Of a stretch of 64,000 nucleotides of DNA, positions 8,943-16,869 are shown in pieces (positions within the stretch are counted from its first letter, which is position 1; every line of letters begins with the position of its first letter). The notes below the pieces were generated by a model. The model saw only the letters and a list, made by a program, of their open reading frames with translations, was not told the origin of the DNA and did no database searches. Source of the DNA: Thalassospira profundimaris (lineage in GTDB: Bacteria; Pseudomonadota; Alphaproteobacteria; Rhodospirillales; Thalassospiraceae); contig NZ_JPWH01000005.1 in the NCBI RefSeq assembly GCF_003326755.1, positions 62,001-126,000 on the forward strand. Reading direction: 5' to 3'. Position numbers and translations under genes: made by a program.

Positions 8943-9002
8943 CCCGGCACGAATAAAGGGGGATCTGTTCTCTCTTTAGAGTTTCACAAAGGGGGTTATT
9001 TG

Positions 9003-10490
9003 ATGAAACGCGTACTTTGGGCCACGGCCCTTGCCAGCACTCTGTGCACAACAACGGCATTTGCCGCAGAAAAACTGCCGCAGGCAGACAATCCTTACTA
9101 CACCCAGGCACAGCAGGACCTGCAACTGAAGCTGGCCGACAAACCCAACACCAACAAGGCAAAAAACATCATTTTGTTTGTTGGCGATGGCATGAGCATT
9201 CCAACCGTCACCGCAGCCCGCATTTTTGAAGGCCAGATGCGCGGTGTTGACGGCGAAAGCAACAGCCTGGTTTTTGGTCAGTTCCCGAATGTGGCCCTGT
9301 CGAAAACCTACACCAATGACGGCCAGATCGCCGATTCCGCCCCGACCGCATCCGCCATGATGAGCGGCGTTAAATCCAATAACGGCACCATCGGTGTTTC
9401 GGGCGACGTCAAACGCAAAGACTGTGCCGCACAGCTTAAAATGCCGACCACCTCGCTTGCGGAACGCGCCGAACTGCTGGGCATGTCCACCGGGATCGTT
9501 TCGACCGCCCGTCTGACCCATGCCACCCCGGCGGCCGTTTATGCCCACACCGCTGACCGCAACTGGGAAAGCGATGCCGACCTGACCGAAGAAGCCAAAA
9601 AGGATGGCTGCCCCGACATTGCCAGCCAGCTCATCGCATGGCCCGCCGGTGACGGTTTTGAAGTCGCCTTTGGCGGTGGTCGCCGCATGTTCATGGATAA
9701 AACAATGGCCGACCCGGAAGACAAGGGCAAAACCGGCCAGCGTACCGATGGCCGCGACCTGACCGCCGAATGGGTCAAACGTTATGGCGATGAAGGGGCT
9801 TTTGTCTGGAACGAAGAACAGTTCAAGGCAATTGACCCGGCCAAGAAAAAGCACGTTCTGGCCCTGTTTGACCGGTCGCACATGGAATATGAAGCCGACC
9901 GTGCAAAGGATGCCGGTGGCGAACCCAGCCTGGCAGAAATGACCGAAAAAGCCATCGACATGCTGTCGCAGAACGACAAGGGTTTCTTCCTGATGGTCGA
10001 AGCCGGTCGTATTGACCATGCCCATCATGCCGGCAATGCCTATCGTGCCCTGCGTGATACCGTTGCGCTGAATGATGCCGTTAAAATGGCATTGTCCAAG
10101 GTCAAAACCGAAGACACCCTGGTCATCGTTACCGCCGACCATAGCCACACCATGACCATTTCCGGCTATTCCAAGCGCGGCAACCCGATCCTGGGTCTGT
10201 CCGAGGAAAAAGGCGACGATGGCAAGCCTTACACCACCCTTGGCTACATGAACGGCCCGGGTGCTTTGGTTGATGCACCGCGCGCCGACCTGAGCGATGT
10301 TGACACCCAGGACCCGGACTTCCTGCAACAGGCCCTGGTCCCGCTGAGCAGCGAAACCCATGCGGGTGACGATGTTGCCATCTTTGCCACCGGTCCGTCG
10401 GCTTATCTGTTCCACGGCGTTGTCGAACAGAACCTGATCTATCATGTGATGGATCACGCTGCCGAGATCGAAAAGCAACTGGCTGACTAA
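9003..10490 (+). CDS. phoA: Alkaline phosphatase PhoA
   Basis: 495 residues. An N-terminal signal peptide (about 1-22, ending AFA) directs export to the periplasm. The catalytic serine lies in DSAPTASAMMSG (Ser about 112). Metal ligands appear in FVGDGMS, EAGRIDHAHHAGN and TADHSHTM, fitting the two-zinc, one-magnesium centre. It hydrolyses phosphomonoesters to release phosphate. The ATG at 9003 is preferred over an adjacent in-frame TTG because of the AAAGGGGGT ribosome site upstream. A tandem Pho box precedes it and a hairpin terminator follows it. It needs zinc, which is relevant to the His-rich transporter genes that follow. Confidence 0.93.
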   Translation: MKRVLWATALASTLCTTTAFAAEKLPQADNPYYTQAQQDLQLKLADKPNTNKAKNIILFVGDGMSIPTVTAARIFEGQMRGVDGESNSLVFGQFPNVALSKTYTNDGQIADSAPTASAMMSGVKSNNGTIGVSGDVKRKDCAAQLKMPTTSLAERAELLGMSTGIVSTARLTHATPAAVYAHTADRNWESDADLTEEAKKDGCPDIASQLIAWPAGDGFEVAFGGGRRMFMDKTMADPEDKGKTGQRTDGRDLTAEWVKRYGDEGAFVWNEEQFKAIDPAKKKHVLALFDRSHMEYEADRAKDAGGEPSLAEMTEKAIDMLSQNDKGFFLMVEAGRIDHAHHAGNAYRALRDTVALNDAVKMALSKVKTEDTLVIVTADHSHTMTISGYSKRGNPILGLSEEKGDDGKPYTTLGYMNGPGALVDAPRADLSDVDTQDPDFLQQALVPLSSETHAGDDVAIFATGPSAYLFHGVVEQNLIYHVMDHAAEIEKQLAD

Positions 10491-10513
10491 GCCGGTCAAA
10501 GCCCGTCTTTCAG

Positions 10514-10552
10514 GCCGGTCGCTCTTTTTGGGTGCGACCGGCTTTCTGCTTT
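10514..10552 (+). terminator. Hairpin after phoA
   Basis: GCCGGTCGC (10514-10522) pairs with GCGACCGGC (10534-10542), followed by TTTCTGCTTT. It would end or attenuate phoA transcripts. The next gene's ribosome site (GGAGGAAT) begins within 15 bases, leaving little room for a separate promoter, so partial read-through is likely. Confidence 0.7.
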
Positions 10553-10564
10553 GGAGGAATTCTC

Positions 10565-11008
10565 ATGCGTATTGACCGTCGTCATTTCCTGGCAGGCAGC
10601 GCCGCGCTGGTCGGCCTGGCCGCAACCGGAACCCTTACCGCCGCGCACGCCGCCGAAAGCCTTAAAATTCGCGACATTTACAAAACCCAGGACGAATTCT
10701 CCCAGCGGGCCCGCGACCTTCAGGGCCAAAGAATCGACATTCCCGGTTTTATGGCCCCGCCGCTCAAGGCGGATGCCAATTTCTTTGTCCTGACCAAAAT
10801 GCCGATGTCGGTTTGCCCGTTTTGCGAAACCAGTGCCGACTGGCCCAACGACATTGTCTTCGTCCGCATGCGCGAAAAACTCGACGCCGTGCGTTTCAAC
10901 CGTCCCATCCTCGCCAGCGGCATCCTTGAACTGGGTGTCGCCAAAGACGCCGGCACCGGCTTTGTCAGCATGGTGCGGCTGGTTGATGCAACCTTCGAGA
11001 TCGTCTGA
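10565..11008 (+). CDS. Tat-exported periplasmic protein, DUF3299-like
   Basis: 147 residues from the ATG at 10565, which has GGAGGAATT upstream. The twin-arginine signal RRHFLAGSAALVGLAA ends near residue 32 (AHA). The mature part has RIDIPGFMAPPL and MSVCPFCETS, resembling DUF3299-type periplasmic proteins found beside MacB/LolD-type ABC systems. The paired cysteines could bind metal or redox-cycle. The next two genes are an ABC ATPase and an FtsX-like permease, the ATPase starting 1 base after this stop. A comparable set occurs in the zinc-repressed zrg operon of Vibrio; that link is by remembered resemblance only. Confidence 0.65.
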   Translation: MRIDRRHFLAGSAALVGLAATGTLTAAHAAESLKIRDIYKTQDEFSQRARDLQGQRIDIPGFMAPPLKADANFFVLTKMPMSVCPFCETSADWPNDIVFVRMREKLDAVRFNRPILASGILELGVAKDAGTGFVSMVRLVDATFEIV

Positions 11009-11009
11009 C

Positions 11010-11735
11010 ATGGCACAATCTGCATCCGATACCGCAAATTTGGGTAAAGGCTCCAGCCCCGCCCTTGACATCAGCGAACTGTCCCTGCGCTTTCCCCGTC
11101 AGGAAACACCCATTCTTTCCCTGCCGCATCTGGCTGTGGCACCGGGCACGATTTTGGGCGTTGCCGGGCCATCGGGCTCTGGCAAGTCATCGCTGCTTTA
11201 TCTTTTGACCGGGCTGTTAAGGCCCGGCAAAGGCTCCATCCATTGGGGCGAAACCGATATTACCGCCCTGTCCGAAGGCGCGTGCGATGCCTGGCGTCGC
11301 AAACATGTCGGTTTCATTTTTCAGGATTTCCATTTGATCGGCGAGCTTTCGCCGCTGGAAAATGTGCTACTTCCGGCCGGGTTTCATGGCTGGCGCGTCC
11401 CGGTCGATTTGCGTAAACGCGCGGCTGACCTGCTGAACCTTGTTGGCGTTCCAACCAATCGCGGCTCCGTAACCGATTTATCCCGTGGCGAACAGCAGCG
11501 TGTTGCCATTGCCCGTGCCCTGCTTTTTGATCCGCCCATTTTGCTGGCCGACGAACCCACCGCCAGCCTTGACAGGGACGCGGCGGAAAACTGCGCCGAT
11601 ATTCTGTTTGCCAATGCACGCGACAATCACCGCACCCTGATCATCGTCAGCCACGACCATACCGTCATTGATCGCTGCCCGCGTGTCCTGCATTTCGACA
11701 AGGGTCAGCTTCTGACTGAAAACGAGGCCGCATGA
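11010..11735 (+). CDS. ABC transporter ATPase, LolD/MacB type
   Basis: 241 residues from the ATG at 11010, 1 base after the preceding stop; longer upstream frames overlap that gene and are rejected. Walker A is GPSGSGKSS, the Q-loop lies in FIFQDFHLIGELSPLENV, the signature is LSRGEQQ, Walker B is ILLADEPTASLD, and the switch histidine is in IVSHDH. The signature reads SRGEQ instead of the common SGGEQ, which still fits the family. It should power the permease encoded next, with which it overlaps by 4 bases (ATGA). Confidence 0.9.
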   Translation: MAQSASDTANLGKGSSPALDISELSLRFPRQETPILSLPHLAVAPGTILGVAGPSGSGKSSLLYLLTGLLRPGKGSIHWGETDITALSEGACDAWRRKHVGFIFQDFHLIGELSPLENVLLPAGFHGWRVPVDLRKRAADLLNLVGVPTNRGSVTDLSRGEQQRVAIARALLFDPPILLADEPTASLDRDAAENCADILFANARDNHRTLIIVSHDHTVIDRCPRVLHFDKGQLLTENEAA

Positions 11736-13159
11736 ACCCGTTTCCGATTGTTTTTGCCAGCCTGCGCCGGCACTGGGTGATGAACCTGCTGTTTGTCCTC
11801 CTGATCGCGGTTGCCGTGGCGATTGGTGTGGGCATTACCGCCCAGGAACGTGCCCTGCGCCAGGGCAGCGCCCATGCGGCGGATAAATTCGACATTCTTG
11901 TCGCCGCACCTGGCAGCCAGACCGACATTGTCATGAATACGATCTTTCTGCGCCCCTCGGCAGTCAATCTGCTCGAAGGGCCGGTCTGGTCCAAACTGCT
12001 TTCCGATGACCGGGTGGATTTTGCCGCCCCGCTGGCCTTTGGCGATTCCTGGCACAATCACAGCATTGTTGGCTCCACAGCGCAATTCGTCGATTATCTT
12101 TCCGGCGGCCTGAAAGATGGCACCATGTTTGCCGATCACGAAGAAGCCGTGATCGGCGTTGCCGTGCCGCTGGAAATTGGCGACAGCTTTGAACCCGCCC
12201 ACGGGCATGGTATCGAGGCCGAAGAACACCATCATCACGGCGTTAACATCAAGGTTGTTGGCCGGATGAAAGCCACGGGAACCCCCTGGGACAGTGCCAT
12301 TGTCGTGCCTGTTGAACAGGTATGGGAGGTTCATTCCCTTGGAACCGGCCATGCCGACGATGAAGACCATGAGCATAATGAAGATCACGACGACGACCAT
12401 GCCCATGATGAGCATGATCATGAGCATGATCACCACCATGATAACGGTGCCAGTGCAGCCGCTGCTCAGGATCATGACCATGATGAAGACCACGGTGCCG
12501 CACATCATGATGAACACGGCGGTGAACACGATCACGCGCCCGGTGAGGCACATGATCATGATGACGAAGATCACCCCGACCATGCAGTAAAACTCGGCCC
12601 GCCGTTCGATGGGGTAGACCTGCCCGGGGTTCCGGCAATGGTGGTGCATCCCAAAACCGTGGCCGGCGCCTATAGCCTGCGCTCAAGCTACCGTACCGAT
12701 CACAGCATGGCCTTTTTCCCCGCCGAAGTGCTGGTTGAAATGTATGAAATGCTTGGCAATGCCAGTAGCGTTATGCGCTGGATGGCGCTGGGCACCCAGG
12801 CGCTGGTGGTGGCCGCCATTTTGGCCGCCGTTCTGGCATTGATGCAAATATACCGCAAACAGTTTGCCGTTCTGCGGGCTTTGGGGGCACCGAAATCCTA
12901 TATTTTCGGCGCGATCTGGCTTTATGTCGCAACGCTTGTGGTATTTGGGGCTGCCATTGGCCTTGGTTTGGGCTGGGCGGTGGCACAGGCGGTATCGCAG
13001 GCCTTTACCGCCGAAACCGGCATGGCCATGCGTGCCACCATCGCCGCCCCGGAACTGACCCTGGCGGCGGGCTTCATCCTGATCGGCTTTGCCCTGGCCC
13101 TGGTGCCCGCCTTCATGCTCTATCGCAAACCGGTGGTCGATGCGCTCCGCGGCAGTTAA
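11732..13159 (+). CDS. FtsX-like ABC permease with His/Asp-rich periplasmic loop
   Basis: 475 residues. A membrane helix near 15-35, a large periplasmic domain, then three helices near 345-370, 390-420 and 440-465 give the four-helix MacB/LolC/FtsX layout. The periplasmic domain has an HHHH patch near 165, and residues 206-287 are mostly His, Asp and Glu, with repeated DHDHD-like units that should bind zinc or another soft divalent metal. Such loops are typical of metal-handling membrane proteins. With the LolD-like ATPase and Tat protein it forms a three-gene module of unknown substrate; zinc handling is inferred. It starts within the stop of the ATPase gene. Confidence 0.88.
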   Translation: MNPFPIVFASLRRHWVMNLLFVLLIAVAVAIGVGITAQERALRQGSAHAADKFDILVAAPGSQTDIVMNTIFLRPSAVNLLEGPVWSKLLSDDRVDFAAPLAFGDSWHNHSIVGSTAQFVDYLSGGLKDGTMFADHEEAVIGVAVPLEIGDSFEPAHGHGIEAEEHHHHGVNIKVVGRMKATGTPWDSAIVVPVEQVWEVHSLGTGHADDEDHEHNEDHDDDHAHDEHDHEHDHHHDNGASAAAAQDHDHDEDHGAAHHDEHGGEHDHAPGEAHDHDDEDHPDHAVKLGPPFDGVDLPGVPAMVVHPKTVAGAYSLRSSYRTDHSMAFFPAEVLVEMYEMLGNASSVMRWMALGTQALVVAAILAAVLALMQIYRKQFAVLRALGAPKSYIFGAIWLYVATLVVFGAAIGLGLGWAVAQAVSQAFTAETGMAMRATIAAPELTLAAGFILIGFALALVPAFMLYRKPVVDALRGS

Positions 13160-13194
13160 GTTACCGGCGCACAACAATTAACCATTAAAAAAAG

Positions 13195-13225
13195 AAAGGA
13201 CCGGCATTCAACCCGGTCCTTTTTG
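13195..13225. terminator. Bidirectional terminator
   Basis: AAAGGACCGG (13195-13204) and CCGGTCCTTT (13213-13222) form a perfect 10-base stem with an 8-base loop, with T-runs on both strands. It separates the ABC permease from the convergent nitrilase gene. Confidence 0.9.
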
Positions 13226-13247
13226 CTTTTCATACCAGCCAGCAGTC

Positions 13248-14075
13248 TTAACTTACCGGGCGATAGGCATGGTCGTTCCGCAATGACGGCACCATCGCGC
13301 GGACTTCGTTAACACGCTCCAGGTCAATCTCGGCAGTGATGAATCCCGGTTCGGCCCCACCATCGGCCAGGACCACGCCCCACGGGTCAATAATCAGGGA
13401 ATGGCCGAATGTTTGCCGGTCACCGGGATGATCGCCACACTGGGCGGCGGCAATGACAAAACAGCCGGTTTCAATCGCACGGGCGCGCAACAGCGTATGC
13501 CAGTGCGCCTGCCCGGTGGTGCGGGTAAAGGCGGCAGGGACAGTCAAAATTTCGGCCCCGGCCTTGGCATAATCGCGAAACAAATGCGGAAAACGCACAT
13601 CATAACAAATGGCAAGGCCGATTTTGGCCTGTTTGGTCTCCACCAGCCGGGCAGCATCGCCGGGGCGGAAGGTTTTGCTTTCGCGATACGATTCCCCATT
13701 GGCAAGGTCCACATCAAACATGTGGATTTTATCGTAAGACGTCATCACCTGCCCGTCCAGGCCAATCACATAACAGCGGTTGGCAACCCGGTCCTCGCCC
13801 GGCACGCTCACATGCAAAGACCCGACAACCAGCGTGCTTTCAAGCTCGGCGGCCAGATCCCTGAAAAACGCCAGCGCCGGGTGGGCATCTTCGGCAAAGG
13901 CCGCGGCACGCACCTTCTCACCGCCAAAGGACATCATCGACACATTTTCGGGAAAGCTGATCAGGCGCGCACCGGCAGCATGGGCATCGCGGGCATAAAT
14001 TGCGGCCCGCGCCAGATTGTCCTCCATGTTATCGCGGCTATTTACCTGCACACAGGCAGCAATAAAACGTGTCAT
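13248..14075 (-). CDS. Carbon-nitrogen hydrolase (Nit1-like amidase)
   Basis: 275 residues from the ATG at 14075, which follows an AAGGAGAAA ribosome site. The nitrilase-superfamily triad is visible: Glu in ISFPENVS, Lys in YDKIHMFDVD, Cys in AICYDVRFPH. The closest described branch is Nit1, which deaminates a damaged form of glutathione; the DVDLANGESYRES stretch and the overall length fit, but this is by recollection. It is cytoplasmic. In the strand sense it follows comF and grxC, but a terminator lies between it and grxC, so it is probably transcribed separately. Confidence 0.88.
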   Translation of the reverse strand: MTRFIAACVQVNSRDNMEDNLARAAIYARDAHAAGARLISFPENVSMMSFGGEKVRAAAFAEDAHPALAFFRDLAAELESTLVVGSLHVSVPGEDRVANRCYVIGLDGQVMTSYDKIHMFDVDLANGESYRESKTFRPGDAARLVETKQAKIGLAICYDVRFPHLFRDYAKAGAEILTVPAAFTRTTGQAHWHTLLRARAIETGCFVIAAAQCGDHPGDRQTFGHSLIIDPWGVVLADGGAEPGFITAEIDLERVNEVRAMVPSLRNDHAYRPVS

Positions 14076-14170
14076 GGTCGTTTCTCCTTTTTCGGCCAGC
14101 CGAAGCGACATTGAAGTGACATTGTTGTTTCAGGTTATGTCGCCAATGGGGCCGGTGAAAGGCAAAAAAC

Positions 14171-14208
14171 AAAAAGGGCGGCCCGCCCGATGCGAAACCG
14201 CCCTTTTT
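14171..14208. terminator. Terminator after grxC
   Basis: AAAAAGGGCGG (14171-14181) pairs with CCGCCCTTTTT (14198-14208), 11 base pairs with a 16-base loop. On the minus strand it follows grxC by about 20 bases and has a T-run. Confidence 0.85.
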
Positions 14209-14229
14209 TAGGTAAACCGTGCCGGACAA

Positions 14230-14487
14230 TCAGGCCGAAAGCAGCGGGTCCAGCCCACCCTTGGCATTCAGCGCCATCAATTCGTCGCAGCCACCGATAT
14301 GGTCGCCATCAATAAAGATCTGCGGCACACTGGTCCGGCCACCGGCACGGTCCATCATTTCCTTTTTACGGCGCGGTTCCATCATCACGTCGATAACTTC
14401 ATAAGTCGCATTCTTCTCGTCCAGAAGCTTGCGGGCGCGCTTGCAATAGGGGCACCAATCGGTGGCATAAACTTCAACTTTTGCCAT
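14230..14487 (-). CDS. grxC: Glutaredoxin 3
   Basis: 85 residues from the ATG at 14487, the start that places the first strand (MAKVEVYATDW) normally; an upstream in-frame ATG at 14589 would add 34 non-homologous residues inside the comF end. The active site is CPYC at about 12-15. TSVPQIFIDGDHIGG carries the cis-proline and the glutathione-binding GG. It reduces disulfides with glutathione in the cytoplasm. Its start lies about 80 bases beyond the comF stop, in the same orientation. Confidence 0.95.
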   Translation of the reverse strand: MAKVEVYATDWCPYCKRARKLLDEKNATYEVIDVMMEPRRKKEMMDRAGGRTSVPQIFIDGDHIGGCDELMALNAKGGLDPLLSA

Positions 14488-14569
14488 GTCTTCACTATCC
14501 TTCTCTTGCGGGTTCCTGACCCGAAAAATCGCATTGTTACAGGCTATATAACAGATAATTTTGAATTCG

Positions 14570-15466
14570 TCAGCGTTTGACCCGTGCAATTGTGACCAGG
14601 TCTACCTGCATGGCTCCGGCACGTTTTAACGCCCGGGCACAGGCCGCCGCCGTGGCCCCGGTGGTTAAAACATCGTCCACCAACACCACCTTTGCCCCAT
14701 CCAGGCGATAGTGCGTTGCCCGCCGGTCCGATACCGCAAAGGCCCCCTGCACCTCGCGCTGGCGCGATGCCCGGCCCAACCCCGCCAGGCTGCGGGTTTT
14801 GCGTTTGCGCGTGATCAAATCCGGCGCAAAGGCTATGCCGGTCTGGCGCGACAGGGCCGCCGCCAGCAGGCCCGACTGGTTATAACGCCGCATCAATAAA
14901 CGGCTGCGATGCAACGGCACCGGCACCAAAAGGCTGGCATTTTCCCAGTAATCCTGCCCGGCCTGCCACATCCAGCGCGCCAGAAGCGGGGTTAAATCGG
15001 TGCGGTCGCCATGTTTGTAGCGTAAAATATAGTCCCGGCTGCCATCATCATAAATCAGGGCCGCCCGTGCACGGTCATAAGGCGGAATATGGCGCAGGCA
15101 CGGGCCACACAAAACACCCTTGCCGTAATCAACCCCGTTAAAGTGTTGACTGCGTGCCTTTGTGGCTCCCCCAAATATGTCGGCATGATGATTTAGATCC
15201 GATTCTTCATCATTATCTTCGTAATCCGGCGACAGCATTTCAGGCGGCATCAATTCAAAAGGATAGCCACAACAGGCACAAAAAGGCGCGGCGACAAAAT
15301 GCAGGGCCGACCAGCAATCGGCACACAGGGCATGGGGTACATCGCCAATTGCGCCGCATCCTCCACAGCGCGCCGGAAGCAACCCGCGCAAAACCGCCTG
15401 CCAGGCAACCAGACCAAGCCGCCGTAACACGCGATCATCCACTTTGCCTGTCGTGATCTTTCCCAA
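14570..15466 (-). CDS. comF: ComF family phosphoribosyltransferase-like protein
   Basis: 298 residues. The N-terminus holds a zinc-binding region, CGGCG, CADC, CACCGYPF and CGPC. The C-terminal PRTase fold ends in VVLVDDVLTTGATA, the PRPP loop. ComF proteins take part in DNA uptake in competent species, but the gene is widespread in bacteria not known to be competent. About 45 mostly acidic residues (near 75-120: PDYEDNDEESD and onward) are inserted between the second and third cysteine clusters; most relatives have only a short spacer there. It is followed by grxC on the same strand. Confidence 0.85.
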   Translation of the reverse strand: MGKITTGKVDDRVLRRLGLVAWQAVLRGLLPARCGGCGAIGDVPHALCADCWSALHFVAAPFCACCGYPFELMPPEMLSPDYEDNDEESDLNHHADIFGGATKARSQHFNGVDYGKGVLCGPCLRHIPPYDRARAALIYDDGSRDYILRYKHGDRTDLTPLLARWMWQAGQDYWENASLLVPVPLHRSRLLMRRYNQSGLLAAALSRQTGIAFAPDLITRKRKTRSLAGLGRASRQREVQGAFAVSDRRATHYRLDGAKVVLVDDVLTTGATAAACARALKRAGAMQVDLVTIARVKR

Positions 15467-15550
15467 AATGCGACCCGCCCCGTATCTATGTGCCCTATGT
15501 TTCGCACATCCTTACCGATCCAGTTAAGCACGGGTGATAACGCATCACAA

Positions 15551-15817
15551 TTATGCGTATTGGCGTACGGCCGGTGTTTCGCGCAAACGTTCGGTGGCAA
15601 AATCAATAAAAGCGCGCACCTTGGCTGCCGCGTGGCGCCCCTCAGGATAAACCAGATGGATCGACATCGGTTTTTCCTCATAGTCTGTTAATACCGTTTC
15701 AAATTTCCCGGCTTCTATTGCCGGGCTCACCTGATAAGACAGCAACCGCGCAATGCCCCATCCCTCTATCGCGCTTTGCAGGGCGGCATCGGTGGCGTTG
15801 GTCAACAGGCTGGGCGG
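15551..15817 (-). pseudogene. LysR-family regulator, C-terminal remnant
   Basis: The reading frame from 15817 to the stop at 15551 (about 88 codons) matches the end of a LysR effector domain: LTNATDAALQSAIEGWGIA, LLSYQV, and HLVYPEGRHAAAKVRAFIDFATERL are all characteristic. Codons upstream of 15817 soon hit a stop and the sequence changes character. The helix-turn-helix and most of the sensor domain, some 200 residues, are gone. There is no real start codon for what remains. The loss coincides with the left edge of the AT-rich segment. Confidence 0.85.
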
Positions 15818-16065
15818 TGACCTGATCCGTCATCGCTTCGCTCTTTATGTGTTGAAAGAGAATTGAACCAAGCAAAAAATGAGCCGCTAACCAACTTTCC
15901 TAAAAGAGTAGGAGCGCTCTCTGTCATATAAAACAGATTGAATAAGCGACGGGTCAACTCGATGGGCTTCAGCTTGACACTGATAAGCTTTAATTGAGTG
16001 AAGCTGCCCGCCCGCTCAACAAACTCGACGAAATCAAGGAAAACAGATAATCTGCGCCAAGCCTG

Positions 16066-16079
16066 CCGCACTAGTGCGG
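16066..16079. repeat. Perfect 14-base palindrome
   Basis: CCGCACTAGTGCGG, 35 bases before the TTG of the membrane-protein gene in the AT-rich segment. It could be an operator for that gene, or a restriction or recombination site; nothing else supports either reading. Confidence 0.5.
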
Positions 16080-16113
16080 AGGAAAAGGAAGAGAAGATAG
16101 GGGGCCATGAGAT

Positions 16114-16869
16114 TTGAAACCTAACGAAATTCGATTATCACCCATCGTGCGTTTCAGGATGACGTTCGAGAATGAATTAAATCTAGACAAAAAAGGAGTG
16201 TTCGGGCAGGAAACATACGAAAAATATATCGAACGGCATAGGGAGGCTTCTCAGAAACTTGAACACTTCATTCGTATCCTGTGCTTTCAAAACGCTTTAC
16301 TCTTTCTCGTCCTAAACGGTCAAAATTGGACGCTACCGATCATTGGGGTGCAAATATCTGAAATTCCGTCAATCCAAGAAATACTTTTATTCAGCGCCTC
16401 GATGGCGTTTTATTTTATGTGCACATATTTCGTAACATACCAGTGTTATGATGCCATTATTGAACAGTTCGGGAATCGTATCGTTAATAGCAATCTGATC
16501 GACCCTGACTTCTTCAACGCTTCTCGCAAACACTACGATTTTTTCTTGAAACTATATCGACCCAAGTTAAACATATGGGGAGAAGATCTTTATCAGCATA
16601 CAAGAGGGTTCAGTATCTTTTCTCGACTCATGAATATAATCATGGGTGCTGTTATTTTAATTTTTCCCATTACACATTTAGCCTTGATAGGTTCGGCGTC
16701 ATGGCAAGTCTACAATTCAGACTGGAGTATTTACGCAAAGTGGCTCCTGTTACTTGCGACGGCCATCATAAATTTTGGTGGAATAGCTTTGCTTTTCGGA
16801 ATTAACAAGGATTTCACGTTCAAAACAATAGAGCTACAGCCTGATGATGAATCCCTCGAAGAAAAATAG
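16114..16869 (+). CDS. Hypothetical membrane protein in the AT-rich segment
   Basis: 251 residues from a TTG at 16114, preceded by GATAGGGGGCC; an in-frame ATG at 16159 is an alternative. There are about four hydrophobic helices, near 60-80, 85-115, 170-195 and 205-232, after a charged N-terminus (FENELNLDKKGVFGQETYEKYIERHREA) and before an acidic tail (PDDESLEEK). I do not recognise a family. Its codon use is unlike its neighbours, suggesting transfer. A perfect palindrome 35 bases upstream could be its operator. It overlaps the convergent short frame by 50 bases. Confidence 0.6.
   Translation: MKPNEIRLSPIVRFRMTFENELNLDKKGVFGQETYEKYIERHREASQKLEHFIRILCFQNALLFLVLNGQNWTLPIIGVQISEIPSIQEILLFSASMAFYFMCTYFVTYQCYDAIIEQFGNRIVNSNLIDPDFFNASRKHYDFFLKLYRPKLNIWGEDLYQHTRGFSIFSRLMNIIMGAVILIFPITHLALIGSASWQVYNSDWSIYAKWLLLLATAIINFGGIALLFGINKDFTFKTIELQPDDESLEEK

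Noticed and set aside
8976..10499. 507-codon frame on the minus strand opposite phoA
   Set aside because: It is the shadow of phoA, produced by GC-rich third positions; the plus strand has signal peptide, catalytic motifs and Pho promoter.
12350..12590. Repeat array that might be read as CRISPR or tandem repeat element
   Set aside because: Units are short, imperfect and in frame inside a gene; they encode the His/Asp loop.
11705..12686. Long minus-strand and shifted plus-strand frames over the permease His-rich region
   Set aside because: Repeated CAT/GAT words give open frames in several registers (Met/Ile- or His/Arg-rich); only the permease frame makes a coherent protein.
15802..16071. 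89-codon minus-strand frame at the left edge of the AT-rich segment
   Set aside because: It begins at a GTG inside the palindrome and ends by reading the LysR remnant in the wrong frame; no family signal. Could be the end of something foreign, but not supported.
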